Shown one piece after another: positions 49,081-58,374 of a stretch of 64,000 nucleotides of DNA; position 1 is the stretch's first letter; the number at the start of each line of letters is the position of its first letter. The position numbers and the translations under genes are program-made. The notes beneath the pieces were generated by a model. It made no database searches. It saw only the letters and a program-made list of their open reading frames with translations, and was not told the origin of the DNA. Origin of the DNA: Phenylobacterium sp. LH3H17 (GTDB lineage Bacteria > Pseudomonadota > Alphaproteobacteria > Caulobacterales > Caulobacteraceae); NCBI RefSeq assembly GCF_024298925.1, contig NZ_CP101283.1:372001-436000 (forward strand). The letters run 5' to 3'.

Positions 49081-49772
49081 GCGCCTTGACGCCGGAGGAT
49101 TTCGCCGCCGTCGCCCTGTCGCTGAAGGTGGCGCTGGCCGCCACCCTGCTGGGCCTGCCCCTGGCCCTGGCCGCCGCGCTGGCCCAGGCGCGCGGCCGCT
49201 TCGCCGCCCGGGTCGTGCTGGACGCCGCGGTCACCCTGCCCCTGGTCCTGCCGCCGGTGGCGACCGGCTACGTGCTGCTGCTGCTGTTCGGCCGCCGCGG
49301 CGCCGTCGGGGCGCTGCTGGAGAAGGCTGGGATCGTCTTCGCCTTCGACTGGACGGGGGCGGCGCTCGCCGCCGGGATCATGGCCTTCCCGCTGATGGTG
49401 CGGCCCATGCGCCTGGCGATCGAAGCCATCGACCGCGAGGTCGACGAGGTGGCCCTGACCCTGGGGGCGGGCCCCTTCACGCGCTTCTTCAGGGTGACCG
49501 TGCCGCTGGCCGCCCCCGGCGTGGCGGCGGGCGCCATCCTGGGATTCGCCAAGGCCCTGGGCGAGTTCGGCGCCACCATCACCTTCGTGGCCGCCATTCC
49601 AGGGGAGACCCTGACCCTGCCGTCGGCGATCTACGGCGCCACCCAGTCGCCGGGGGGCGAGGCCCGGGCCGCGGCCCTGTGCCTGGTCGCCGCCGCCATC
49701 GCCGTGGCCGCCGTCCTGGTCTCCGACGCGGTGGGCCGCTGGGCGGGCCGCACCTCGCGGGGTTCGAGCTAA
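49077..49772 (+). CDS. modB: molybdate ABC transporter permease
   Basis: A 231-residue inner-membrane permease with about five helices. The ABC contact loop is EVALTLGAGPFTRFFRVTVPLAAPGVAAG, and ALGEFGATITFVAAIPGETLTL is characteristic of ModB. It needs ModA (binding protein) and ModC (ATPase), and neither is adjacent. The GTG start overlaps the siroheme synthase stop (GTGA). Its presence in a molybdenum region fits the assignment. Confidence 0.9.
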   Translation: MSALTPEDFAAVALSLKVALAATLLGLPLALAAALAQARGRFAARVVLDAAVTLPLVLPPVATGYVLLLLFGRRGAVGALLEKAGIVFAFDWTGAALAAGIMAFPLMVRPMRLAIEAIDREVDEVALTLGAGPFTRFFRVTVPLAAPGVAAGAILGFAKALGEFGATITFVAAIPGETLTLPSAIYGATQSPGGEARAAALCLVAAAIAVAAVLVSDAVGRWAGRTSRGSS

Positions 49773-49776
49773 TATC

Positions 49777-49812
49777 ATCCGGGTATTATTGACTCGGAAT
49801 TATATCCGGGTA
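49777..49812 (+). repeat. direct repeat ATCCGGGTA, possible operator
   Basis: ATCCGGGTA occurs at 49777-49785 and 49804-49812, each followed by an AT-rich tract (TTATT, AAATA), with a degenerate third copy (ACTCGGAAT) midway. This is an unusually AT-rich patch for the window and lies 27-62 bp before a phosphotransferase gene. It may be a tandem regulator site. No regulator gene is adjacent. Confidence 0.45.
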
Positions 49813-49838
49813 AAATAACGGCTCATCTGGAGCCGTCC

Positions 49839-50843
49839 ATGCCCATTCCCGAAGCCAAACGTCCCGCGGTCGACCGCGCCCTGACCGCCGCCTTCGGGAC
49901 GACGGAAATGGATTCCGCCAAGCCGCTGACCGGCGGCCTTTCCGGCGCCTCGGTCTACAGAATCCGTGTCGGCGGCATCGCCTATCTGCTGCGGATCGAG
50001 GGCGCCCGCGACGACTTCCGGGACCCCGGCCGCTGGTACGGTTGCATGGGCGCGGCGGCCGCCGCGTACATTGCGCCGCGGGTGCGCTACGCCGACGCCG
50101 CCGATGGCGTGGCGATCATGGACTTCATCGAGGAGCAGTCCCTGGTCCTGGACTATCGCGGGACCCGCGCCGACCTGATCGTCGAGGCCGCCCAGACCAT
50201 TCGCGCCCTGCACGAGACGCCCGCCTTCCCGCCGCTGATCGACTACATGGACGGCATGGACGGGCTGATCGGGGTGTTCCAGGCCAGCGGCCTGATCGCC
50301 CCGGCCGCGGTCGAGGAGTTGTTCGCCCGCTATGCCGTCCTGCGCGCCGGCTATCGGACGGCCGAAGGGGACCGGGTCTCCAGCCACAACGACCTGAACC
50401 CCCGCAACATCCTCTATGACGGGGGGCGCCTGTGGCTGGTGGACTGGGAGTCATCGTTCCTGGCCGACCGCTATGTGGATCTGGCGACGCTCGCCAATGT
50501 CTTCGCCCACACGCCGGAGGAGGAGGCGCTGCTGGCGACGACCTATTTCGGCCAGGCGCCGACCGCCGAGCGTCAGGCGCGGCTCTATCTGATGCGGCAG
50601 ATCAACCAGGTCTTCTACGGGGTGATCCTGCTGAACGGCGTCGCCGCAGAATGTCCCGATCTGCGCGAGACCAGCCTGGAGGCCCCGAGCCTGGCGGAGA
50701 TTCACCAGGCTCTGGGGACCGGCGACTTCGCGCTGGAAACCTGGCGCGGCCGCCTGGCCTACGGCAAGGCGCGCCTGAACGCGGCCCTGGACGGCCTGCG
50801 TTCAGCCCGGTTCCCGGAGGCCTTGGCCCTGGTGGCCGCCTAG
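49839..50843 (+). CDS. phosphotransferase (choline/aminoglycoside kinase family)
   Basis: A 334-residue kinase-like protein. It has a Gly-rich loop LTGGLSGASVYRIRVGG, the catalytic loop SSHNDLNPRNILYDGG and the metal-binding LVDWES. The HNDLNPxNIL form is typical of choline/thiamine kinase-like members. It phosphorylates a small alcohol or amine; the substrate is unknown. An unusual AT-rich repeat lies just upstream. Its end overlaps the convergent MFS gene by 4 bp. Confidence 0.86.
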   Translation: MPIPEAKRPAVDRALTAAFGTTEMDSAKPLTGGLSGASVYRIRVGGIAYLLRIEGARDDFRDPGRWYGCMGAAAAAYIAPRVRYADAADGVAIMDFIEEQSLVLDYRGTRADLIVEAAQTIRALHETPAFPPLIDYMDGMDGLIGVFQASGLIAPAAVEELFARYAVLRAGYRTAEGDRVSSHNDLNPRNILYDGGRLWLVDWESSFLADRYVDLATLANVFAHTPEEEALLATTYFGQAPTAERQARLYLMRQINQVFYGVILLNGVAAECPDLRETSLEAPSLAEIHQALGTGDFALETWRGRLAYGKARLNAALDGLRSARFPEALALVAA

Positions 50844-52519
50844 TCGTCCAGCGAGCGGCCGTTGGTCTCCGGCAGCAGGAAGAAGCAGGTCACCACCGAG
50901 AGCAGGGTGAAGGCGAAGGGGTACCAGAGGCCCGAATAGATGTTCCCGGTCGCCGCGACGATAGCGAAGGCGGTGAAGGGCACGAAGCCGCCGATCCAGC
51001 CGGTGCCGATGTGATAGGGCAGCGACATGGCCGTGTAGCGGATCCGGGTCGGGAACAGCTCCACCAGGGTCGCGGCGATCGGGCCAAACAGGGCGGTGGC
51101 GGCGATCACGAAGACGAACAGCACGGCGAAGACGCCGGGGATGTTGATCCGCGCGGGGTCGGCCTTGGCCGGATAGCCGGCGGCGGTGAGGCCCGCCTTG
51201 ATCGCGGTCTCGACGCCCGTCTTGACCACCTTGGCCTGGTCCTTGGCCAGGCCCGAGGCGGAGGTCGAAGCGACCACCGCCTCGCCGATCTTCACCTGGG
51301 CCAGGGTCCCGGCCGGGGCGGCCTGGTTGGAATAGGAGACCCCGGCGTTGGCCAGCGTGCTCTTGGCGATGTCGCAGGACGAGGTGAAGGAGGCCTTGCC
51401 CACGGGATCGAACTGCAGCGAGCAGTCGGCCGGGTCGGCCACCACCACCACCGGCGTGCGGGCCTCGGCCTCGGCCAACGCTGGGTTGGCGGTGCGGGCC
51501 AGCATGTGGAACCCGGGGAAATAGGCCACCAGCATCAGGGTCATGCCGAACAGCATCACCTTCTTGCGGCCGACCTTGTCCGACAGCCAGCCGAAGACGA
51601 CGTAGAAGATGGCGCTGACCGCCGTGGCCGACATCATCAGCAGGTTGATGGTCGCCGGATCGACCTTGAGGAACTTCTCCATGAAGGTCTGGGTGTAGAA
51701 GAAGGCCGTGTACCAGACCGCGCCCTGGGCCGACATGATCGCCGCGAGCGCCAGGAGCACGATCTTCAGGTTCTTCCACTGGCCGAAGGACTCTTGATAG
51801 GGCGAGGCCGAGCCGCCGCCCTCGGACTTCATCTTGGCGAAGGCCGGGCTCTCGGTGAGCTTCAGACGCATCCATATGGAGACCGCCAACAGGCCGGCGG
51901 AGAACAGGAAAGGAATGCGCCAGCCCCAGGCGTCGAAAGCCTCGGGTCCATAAAGATCGCCGACCACCAGCCGGGTGACGAGAATCACCACCAGAGCCCC
52001 GAACAGGCCGAAGGCGGCGGAGGTCTGCACCCAGCTGGTCGCCCGGCCGCGGCCGTTCGGCGGCGCATGCTCGGCCACATAGATCGCCGCCCCGCCGTAT
52101 TCGCCGCCTAGCGCGAAGCCCTGCAGAATGCGCATCAGCACCAGCAGGCCGGGCGCCCACAGCCCAGCCTGGGCATAGGTGGGCAAGAGGCCGATGGCGA
52201 AGGTCGCGCCGCCCATCAGCATGACGGTGACCAGGAAGGCGCCCTTGCGGCCGGTCTTATCGCCGATGCGGCCGAACACCAGGGCGCCCACCGGGCGGAA
52301 CAGGAAGCCCGCGCCGAACAGGGCGAGGGCGGCGATGTAGCCCGCGGTGTCGCTGAGGCCCGAAAAGAAGGTCTTGGAGATGACCTGGATCAGACTGCCG
52401 AAGACAAAGAAGTCGTACCACTCGAAGGTGGTCCCGGCGGCGGAGGCCGCCACCACGGTGCGCAGCGAGGCGGGCTTCTTTTCCGCCGTGTCCGTCGAGT
52501 CCGCGGCGATCTCCGCCAT
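50840..52519 (-). CDS. MFS transporter of the metabolite:H+ symporter type with periplasmic insert
   Basis: A 559-residue carrier with twelve transmembrane helices. MHS-family marks are GTTFEWYDFFVFGS near the start, RPVGALVFGRIGDKTGRK in loop 2-3 and RILQGFALGGEYGGAA. It differs from typical members (about 430 residues) by an insert of roughly 110 residues between helices 8 and 9 with two cysteines (ADCSLQ, SSCDIA). Relatives take up dicarboxylates, proline/betaine or shikimate. Start ATG with GGGAGAG. Confidence 0.88.
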   Translation of the reverse strand: MAEIAADSTDTAEKKPASLRTVVAASAAGTTFEWYDFFVFGSLIQVISKTFFSGLSDTAGYIAALALFGAGFLFRPVGALVFGRIGDKTGRKGAFLVTVMLMGGATFAIGLLPTYAQAGLWAPGLLVLMRILQGFALGGEYGGAAIYVAEHAPPNGRGRATSWVQTSAAFGLFGALVVILVTRLVVGDLYGPEAFDAWGWRIPFLFSAGLLAVSIWMRLKLTESPAFAKMKSEGGGSASPYQESFGQWKNLKIVLLALAAIMSAQGAVWYTAFFYTQTFMEKFLKVDPATINLLMMSATAVSAIFYVVFGWLSDKVGRKKVMLFGMTLMLVAYFPGFHMLARTANPALAEAEARTPVVVVADPADCSLQFDPVGKASFTSSCDIAKSTLANAGVSYSNQAAPAGTLAQVKIGEAVVASTSASGLAKDQAKVVKTGVETAIKAGLTAAGYPAKADPARINIPGVFAVLFVFVIAATALFGPIAATLVELFPTRIRYTAMSLPYHIGTGWIGGFVPFTAFAIVAATGNIYSGLWYPFAFTLLSVVTCFFLLPETNGRSLDD

Positions 52520-52591
52520 GCTTCTCTCCCCCAAATCCTTGGCAGGTGGTCTAGCACCGAGCGCGCGCGCGTTGGAAGAGCATGGGCGGTG

Positions 52592-53392
52592 TCAGGCGCC
52601 GGCGCGCCGGTCGCGGCCGACGAGCGTCGGGCCCCATCGCAAGGTCACGATCAGCGCGAGCGCGATGGTGACCAGGGCGGTGACCATCGGATCGTAGGCG
52701 ATCCCGTAACCCGGCGAGGTGAACACCGCCAGATTGTCCAGGGCGTGGAAGAGGCTGACGTAGAAGATGCTGCGGCCAGTGTTCAGGAACAGCCACACCA
52801 TGATCACCCGCCCCGCGACGGTCTTGGCGGCCTGCCACGCGACCCAGTCGACCGAGCGTCCGGCCTCAAGGAACGGGACCACATGCCAGGCCGCCCAGAC
52901 GGCCCCGATCATCAGGGCGGCGGGCAGGGCGCCCCAGCGAGCCTGCATCGGTTCGAGCAGATAGCCGGACCAGCCCAGCTCCTCGCCCAGCGCGCTCACG
53001 AAAAACACCGCGAACATCACCGTCGCGGTCACCGCCAGGTTGGCCGGCAGCGGGCCAAGATCCGGCCGCACGGCGAGCCCCGCCCAGGTCGCGAGGGGTG
53101 CAATCAGCACCACCGGGACCAGCCATACGATTCGGGGCAGACGCTTGAAATCGAAGCACCGTCGCAGCAGCGCGAGCGCGGCGCTACGGCCCTGGCGACG
53201 CCACAGCAGCAACAGCGCGACCAGGGACGGCAGGATGGCCATGCTCGCCGACAGGGGCAGTCCGGGCAGGAACTGCACCCCGACCCGGGAGCTCACCACC
53301 CAGAAGGGTATGGAGGCCGCGAACAGGATCGACAGGAAGAGGATCGGCGACGGGGGCGTCGTGGGCGCAGGGGTCAGGGGCGCGGCCTCCAA
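52592..53392 (-). CDS. CPBP family intramembrane metalloprotease
   Basis: A 266-residue membrane protein with about seven or eight helices. The Abi/CPBP motifs are present: EELGWSGYLLEPMQAR (motif 1, Glu pair plus Arg), AVWAAWHVVPF (motif 2, His) and LFHALDN (motif 3, His). This is the prenyl-endopeptidase-like (Rce1) fold; bacterial substrates are mostly unknown. The start at TTG is uncertain; no better codon with a clear ribosome site is visible. Confidence 0.87.
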   Translation of the reverse strand: MEAAPLTPAPTTPPSPILFLSILFAASIPFWVVSSRVGVQFLPGLPLSASMAILPSLVALLLLWRRQGRSAALALLRRCFDFKRLPRIVWLVPVVLIAPLATWAGLAVRPDLGPLPANLAVTATVMFAVFFVSALGEELGWSGYLLEPMQARWGALPAALMIGAVWAAWHVVPFLEAGRSVDWVAWQAAKTVAGRVIMVWLFLNTGRSIFYVSLFHALDNLAVFTSPGYGIAYDPMVTALVTIALALIVTLRWGPTLVGRDRRAGA

Positions 53393-53440
53393 AGCGTTGG
53401 ACGGGCGATCCGGGCCGCTTCGCCGCTCGCCGTCAAGTCC

Positions 53441-56125
53441 TCAGGCCGCCGCCTCGTCCACAGCATCGCCGCTCAGGCGCGAGATCTCGGCCAGCAGGGC
53501 GGCGGGGGAGATGGGCTTGCCGACCACCCCATCCATGCCCGCCGCCAGATAGGACTGGCGCTGATGGGAGAGGACGTTGGCGGTGAGCGCCACGATCGGC
53601 GTCGCCGCCGTCTGGCCGCCCAGGGCGCGGATGCGGCGACAGGCCTCCAGGCCGTCTATGCCTGGCATCTGGACGTCCATCAGGATGAGGTCGAATCCGC
53701 CGCGGGCTGCGGCCTCGACGCCCAGCAGGCCGTCGGCGGCGGTCTCCACCACCGCGCCCAGGTTCTCCAGCAGCTTGGTGACGATCATCCGGTTGGTGGG
53801 GTTGTCCTCCACCACCAGAACCTTCAGCCCCTCGAGATAGGGCTCGTTGGTCTCGATGGCCGCGGCGACCGGATCGGCGGCCGGGGCGGCCACCTCAAGC
53901 CAGAAGATCGAGCCGACGCCCTCGGTCGAGGCGAAGCCCACCTTGCCGCCCAGCATCTCGGCCAGACGCTGGGTGATGGCGAGGCCCAGCCCCGAGCCGC
54001 CGAACTTGCGGGTGGTCGAGGCGTCGCCCTGGTCGAAGCGCTGGAAGATGCGCGGCTGCACGGCTTCGGGGATGCCGACCCCGGTGTCGGCCACTTCCAG
54101 GCGCAGCAGCGGTTCGACCGGCCCGGGCTTCAGGGCCGCGCGGATGGTGACCTGGCCCGCGAGGGTGAACTTCACCGCGTTGCCGATCAGGTTGAATAGC
54201 GCCTGGCGCAACCGCACCGGATCGGTCCGCACCCAACCCAGGTCGGCCGGGATCTCGACGTTCAGCAACAGGCCCTTGGCCTCCGCCTGCGGTCGCAGCA
54301 GGCGCGCGACGCCCTCGATCAGGGCGCGCGGGTCGGTGGGCTCGCAGGCCAGTTCCAGCCGGCCGGCCTCGATCTTCGAGAAGTCGATCACGTCGTTGAG
54401 CAGCTCGGCCAGCATCTGGCCGCAGGAGAGCGCCTCCTCCAGCATCTTGCGGCCCTCCTCCGATAGGGCCTCGCTCTTCAGCAGGTGCAACACGCCCATG
54501 ACGCCGTTCATCGGAGTGCGGATCTCGTGGCTCATATTGGCCAGGAAGGCGGCCTTGGCGTCGCCGGCGGCCTGGGCGGCGTACTGGGCCTCGACCAGGG
54601 CCAGCTCCTGGCGCTTACGCTCGTCGAAGTCCTGGATCATGCCGACGCCCTTGACCGGGCGTCCTTTGCTGTCGTGCTTCAGGCGATGGAAGATCCGCGT
54701 CCAGCGGATGGCGCCCTCCCGCCCGATCACGCGCGCCTCGATGATGGCGCCGCCCGCTTCCCGGCCGGCGCGGATCTTCCGGAACGACTGGCGCACGTGG
54801 TCCACGTCGTCGGGATGGAAGCGCGGAAACTTCAGCTGCTGGGCGGCTTCGTAGCCGCCGGGGTGGCCCCCAAGCAGCCGGCGATATTCCGGCGAGACCC
54901 AGACGGTCTTGTTGCGGTGGTCGATCTCGTAGACTCCGGCGTCGGCCGCCTCCAGCGCCAGCTTCAGCCGGTGGGCGTTCTGCTGAGCGTCTGTGCGCGC
55001 CTCGGCCAGGGCCGAGATATCGTCCACGTAGCAGATGATCCCCTGGACCGCGTCCTTGGCGTCGCGCCAGGGACGGGCCTCCCAGCGCACCCAGTGCTTC
55101 GTCCCCTGGCCGTCGGTGAACCGATCCTCCTTGGCCCTGACCAACTCGCCGGTCAGCGCGCGAGCCTGGGCGTCCAGCAGCCGCTTCGGCGCGGTGGGGA
55201 AAACATCCTTCAGGGTGAGCCCGATGTGGTCGCGCTGATCGAGCTTGAAGGCCTGCCGCCAGGTGTTGGAGACGACCATGTAGCGCAGCTGCCGGTCGAA
55301 CATGGCCACCGCGAAGGGGGCGTTCTCGATCAACTGGTGGATCTGTTGCTGGCCGCGCAGGGCCTCGTCGCGGGCCTTGGCCAGTTCGGTGATGTTCTGG
55401 GAGACGCCGACCAGGGCGTAGGCGCCGCCGGGCCGCGGCTCGGTATGGAAGGTGGCGCGCCAGGAGGTCCACCGGCCGCCTCGGCCACGCATTCGGTGTT
55501 CGAAGGTCCGCCCCTGGCCCTTGACCGTTCCGGCGATGAAGATCGCCTTGATCCGCTCGGCCTCGTCGGGATGAAGCAGGGCTTCGAACTGGCCGCTGTC
55601 GGCGATCTCCTCCGGCGCGTAGCCCGTGACCGAGAGGATGTCCTCGGACCAGGTGATCGTGTCTGTTTCCGGTTCGAAGACCCAGCTGCCGATTCCGGCG
55701 GTGACCGACAGCAGGACCTGGGTGCGATGGGCGGTGGCCAGCTCGTCCGCACGGCGCCGCTCTTCGGTCACGTCCAGCGCGACTCCCACGATGCGGCCAT
55801 CCGCCGTGAGTTCCGCCCGTCCGTCGAACCAGCGGAAGCCGCCGTCCCGGGTACGCAGCCGCAACAGGCTCTCGCTGGTCCCGCCCTCGACGAGCCGGGC
55901 GAGATGGGCGTCGTAGTCGGCGAGATCCTCATGGTGGACGATGTCGCGCACGCCGCGACCGCTTATCTCGTCCTGGGTCCAGCCGGTGGCGCGTTCGAAG
56001 GCCGGGTTGACCTGTTCGACCTGGCCGTCACCGCCGATGATGAACATGACCTCGCGGCTGTTGCTGAACAGCCACCGGGCCATGTCGCCGGTGTTGGCCG
56101 CGCCGATCCGCTGCGGTGTGGGCAT
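53441..56125 (-). CDS. cytoplasmic hybrid histidine kinase with four PAS domains
   Basis: An 894-residue sensor. There are four PAS/PAC units in about the first 505 residues (the second to fourth begin near LLSVTAGIGSWVF, LIENAPFAVAMF and LKLALEAADAGVY). A HisKA domain follows with NMSHEIRTPMNGVMG. The ATPase has NLIGNAVKFT, DTGVGIP and GGSGLGLAI. A C-terminal receiver has LILMDVQMPGIDG as phospho-acceptor site. No membrane segment is present, so it senses inside the cell, perhaps redox, light or a ligand through PAS. No response regulator gene is adjacent. Start ATG after GGGGAACGGGGCG. Confidence 0.92.
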   Translation of the reverse strand: MPTPQRIGAANTGDMARWLFSNSREVMFIIGGDGQVEQVNPAFERATGWTQDEISGRGVRDIVHHEDLADYDAHLARLVEGGTSESLLRLRTRDGGFRWFDGRAELTADGRIVGVALDVTEERRRADELATAHRTQVLLSVTAGIGSWVFEPETDTITWSEDILSVTGYAPEEIADSGQFEALLHPDEAERIKAIFIAGTVKGQGRTFEHRMRGRGGRWTSWRATFHTEPRPGGAYALVGVSQNITELAKARDEALRGQQQIHQLIENAPFAVAMFDRQLRYMVVSNTWRQAFKLDQRDHIGLTLKDVFPTAPKRLLDAQARALTGELVRAKEDRFTDGQGTKHWVRWEARPWRDAKDAVQGIICYVDDISALAEARTDAQQNAHRLKLALEAADAGVYEIDHRNKTVWVSPEYRRLLGGHPGGYEAAQQLKFPRFHPDDVDHVRQSFRKIRAGREAGGAIIEARVIGREGAIRWTRIFHRLKHDSKGRPVKGVGMIQDFDERKRQELALVEAQYAAQAAGDAKAAFLANMSHEIRTPMNGVMGVLHLLKSEALSEEGRKMLEEALSCGQMLAELLNDVIDFSKIEAGRLELACEPTDPRALIEGVARLLRPQAEAKGLLLNVEIPADLGWVRTDPVRLRQALFNLIGNAVKFTLAGQVTIRAALKPGPVEPLLRLEVADTGVGIPEAVQPRIFQRFDQGDASTTRKFGGSGLGLAITQRLAEMLGGKVGFASTEGVGSIFWLEVAAPAADPVAAAIETNEPYLEGLKVLVVEDNPTNRMIVTKLLENLGAVVETAADGLLGVEAAARGGFDLILMDVQMPGIDGLEACRRIRALGGQTAATPIVALTANVLSHQRQSYLAAGMDGVVGKPISPAALLAEISRLSGDAVDEAAA

Positions 56126-56213
56126 CGCCCCGTTCCCCCGAGTTCAGGGGAGCCTAGACCAATCGCGGTAAACGCAACGTATGAGGCGCCGGCGCCAATC
56201 GCAGAAGTTGCGG

Positions 56214-57404
56214 TTAGAAAGCATTCTCGCCGGTGATGGCGCGCCCGAGGATCAGGGCGTGGACGTCGTGGGCGCCTTCATAGGTGTTTACCGTCTCCAG
56301 GTTCGCGGCATGGCGCATCACGTGATAGTCGCCGGAAATCCCGTTGCCGCCATGGATGTCGCGGGCCTCGCGCGCGATGGCCAGGGCCTTGCCGCAGTTG
56401 TTGCGCTTCATCAGGCTGATCGCTTCCGGCACCCAGGCGCCCTGGTCGAGCAGGCGGCCGAGCGCCAGGGCGCCCTCGAAGCCCAGCGCGATCTCGGTCT
56501 GCATGTCGGCGAGCTTCTTCTGCACCAGCTGGCGGGCGGCGAGCGGCTTGCCGAACACCTTGCGGGTCAGGGTGTAGTCCCGGCTGGCGTGCAGGCAGAA
56601 CTCGGCCGCGCCCATGGCCCCCCAGGAGATGCCGTAGCGCGCCTTGTTGAGGCAGGAGAACGGTCCGCGCAGGCCGCTGACCCCCGGCATCATCATGTCC
56701 TCCGGCACGAAGACGTCGCTGAGCGAAATCTCGCCGGTCACCGAGGCGCGCAGGGAGAGCTTGTTGAGGATCTTCGGCGTCTCCAGACCCTTGGAGCCGC
56801 GATCCACCAGGAAGCCGCGGATCACCCCGTCCAGCTTGGCCCAGACCAGGCAGACATCGGCGATGGGCGCGTTGGTGATCCACATCTTGGCGCCGTTGAG
56901 CACGTAGCCGCCGTCGGTCTTCTTCGCCACCGTGCGCATGGAGGCCGGGTCGGACCCGCCGTCGGCCTCGGTCAGGCCGAAGCAGCCGACGATCTCGCCG
57001 CGCGCCATGCCCGGCAGGTACTTCATCTTCTGCTCTTCCGAACCGAAGGCGTAGATCGGGTACATGACCAACGAGGACTGCACGCTCATGGCCGAGCGGT
57101 AGCCGGAGTCGACCGCCTCGATCTCGCGGGCGATCAGGCCATAGGCCACGTGGCTGACCCCGGCCCCGCCGTACTTTTCGGGCAGGGTCGCGCCGAGGAA
57201 GCCCATGGCGCCCATCTCGGTCATGATCTCGCGGTCGAACCGCTCGTCGGCATAGGCCGAGACCACCCGGGGCAGCAGTTTCTCCCGGGCGTAGGATCGC
57301 GCCGCGTCCCAGACCATGCGTTCCTCCTCGGTGAGGCGCGAGGCGAGGTCCAGCGGGTCTTCCCAGTCGAAGGTCTTCTGGGTGTCTGCGGCGTCCAGGG
57401 CCAT
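56214..57404 (-). CDS. gcdH: glutaryl-CoA dehydrogenase-type acyl-CoA dehydrogenase
   Basis: A 396-residue FAD enzyme. [16 protein letters not shown] and [16 protein letters not shown] mark the acyl-CoA dehydrogenase fold. The end [20 protein letters not shown] holds the catalytic Glu in the T-Y-E-G position and is characteristic of GcdH. It converts glutaryl-CoA to crotonyl-CoA in lysine/tryptophan breakdown. An enoyl-CoA hydratase gene lies 44 bp upstream on the same strand and could handle the crotonyl-CoA. AGGAGA precedes the ATG. Confidence 0.93.
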   Translation of the reverse strand: MALDAADTQKTFDWEDPLDLASRLTEEERMVWDAARSYAREKLLPRVVSAYADERFDREIMTEMGAMGFLGATLPEKYGGAGVSHVAYGLIAREIEAVDSGYRSAMSVQSSLVMYPIYAFGSEEQKMKYLPGMARGEIVGCFGLTEADGGSDPASMRTVAKKTDGGYVLNGAKMWITNAPIADVCLVWAKLDGVIRGFLVDRGSKGLETPKILNKLSLRASVTGEISLSDVFVPEDMMMPGVSGLRGPFSCLNKARYGISWGAMGAAEFCLHASRDYTLTRKVFGKPLAARQLVQKKLADMQTEIALGFEGALALGRLLDQGAWVPEAISLMKRNNCGKALAIAREARDIHGGNGISGDYHVMRHAANLETVNTYEGAHDVHALILGRAITGENAF

Positions 57405-57448
57405 GGCGCGTCTCCTTGAAGGAAGTTCGCGCGCCTTATGACGCCATT

Positions 57449-58237
57449 TTACGTGCCCGTGTAGACGCCTTTGCGCTTCTCACGGAACGAGGCGATGGAC
57501 TCCTTGGCGTCATTGGGAGATCGGCGCGAGAAGCCAAGGCCGACCGACTCGTACTTCAGCGCCTCTTCCAGGCCCGCGCCGTGGCTATGCTGCAGCACCC
57601 GCTTGGAGGATCGGATGGCCAGGGGCGGCCACTGGGCCATCTGTTCGCCATAGGCCACGGCGGCCTCGATGAGATCCCCCTCGACCAGCCGGTTGAGCAG
57701 GCCGAGCGACAGGGCTTCCTGCGCTTCCACCATGCGGCTGGTGAAGATCAGATCGGCGGCCGCGGCGTAGCCGACGATGCGCGGCAGGAACCAGGAGAGG
57801 CCGGAGTCCGGCGAGAGATTGCGCTCGGCGAAGGTGGTCTTGAACCGCGCGCCGGGTCCGCCGATCCGGACGTCGCAGGCGAGCGCCGCGCTCATGCCGG
57901 CCCCGGCGCAGACCCCGTTGATCGCTCCGATCAGCGGCTTGTCGAAGTCGTGGAACAGCCGCGCCCAGCGGCCCACCCAGCCCATCTCGTCCAGTCGGTC
58001 GTTCTGCGACGTCGCGGCCGGCGGCAGGGTCCCGGTGAGGTCGGCCCCCGAACAGAAGCCGCGCCCAGCCCCCGTCATGACCAGGACCCGCACGTTGTCG
58101 TCCTCGCGGGCTTCGGCGAAGGCCGCATGCACGTCGCGCCTCAGCTCGGCGGAAATGGCGTTCAGCTTTTCGGGGCGGTTGAGAGTGACGACGCCGACCT
58201 GGCCGCGCGTCTCGTAGGTGATGGTCTCGTAGGCCAT
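57449..58237 (-). CDS. enoyl-CoA hydratase/isomerase family protein (PaaG-like)
   Basis: A 262-residue crotonase-fold enzyme. The oxyanion-hole segments are [12 protein letters not shown] and [19 protein letters not shown]. Catalytic residues are likely in [18 protein letters not shown], where the Asp replaces the hydratase Glu, as in the isomerase-type PaaG. It may act on double-bond positions in CoA esters rather than as a simple hydratase. The gene precedes gcdH. Start ATG with GGAGGGG. Confidence 0.87.
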   Translation of the reverse strand: MAYETITYETRGQVGVVTLNRPEKLNAISAELRRDVHAAFAEAREDDNVRVLVMTGAGRGFCSGADLTGTLPPAATSQNDRLDEMGWVGRWARLFHDFDKPLIGAINGVCAGAGMSAALACDVRIGGPGARFKTTFAERNLSPDSGLSWFLPRIVGYAAAADLIFTSRMVEAQEALSLGLLNRLVEGDLIEAAVAYGEQMAQWPPLAIRSSKRVLQHSHGAGLEEALKYESVGLGFSRRSPNDAKESIASFREKRKGVYTGT

Positions 58238-58296
58238 ATGCGCCCCTCCCGTTTCGGCAAGTCTCGCCCATCGATCGCGGGAAGCAAGCGGCCTGA

Positions 58297-58330
58297 GCGA
58301 AAACGCCCCGCCGGGCCGGCCGGCGGGGCG
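58297..58330 (-). terminator. rho-independent terminator of the siderophore receptor gene
   Basis: A 10-bp perfect stem (58304-58313 with 58321-58330). Read on the minus strand it is followed by TTTTCGCTC. It lies about 45 bp past the receptor stop. Confidence 0.85.
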
Positions 58331-58374
58331 TCACGAGAGCCGATCCGAGGGGGGAGGGGATCGGCGCCGCGGGA

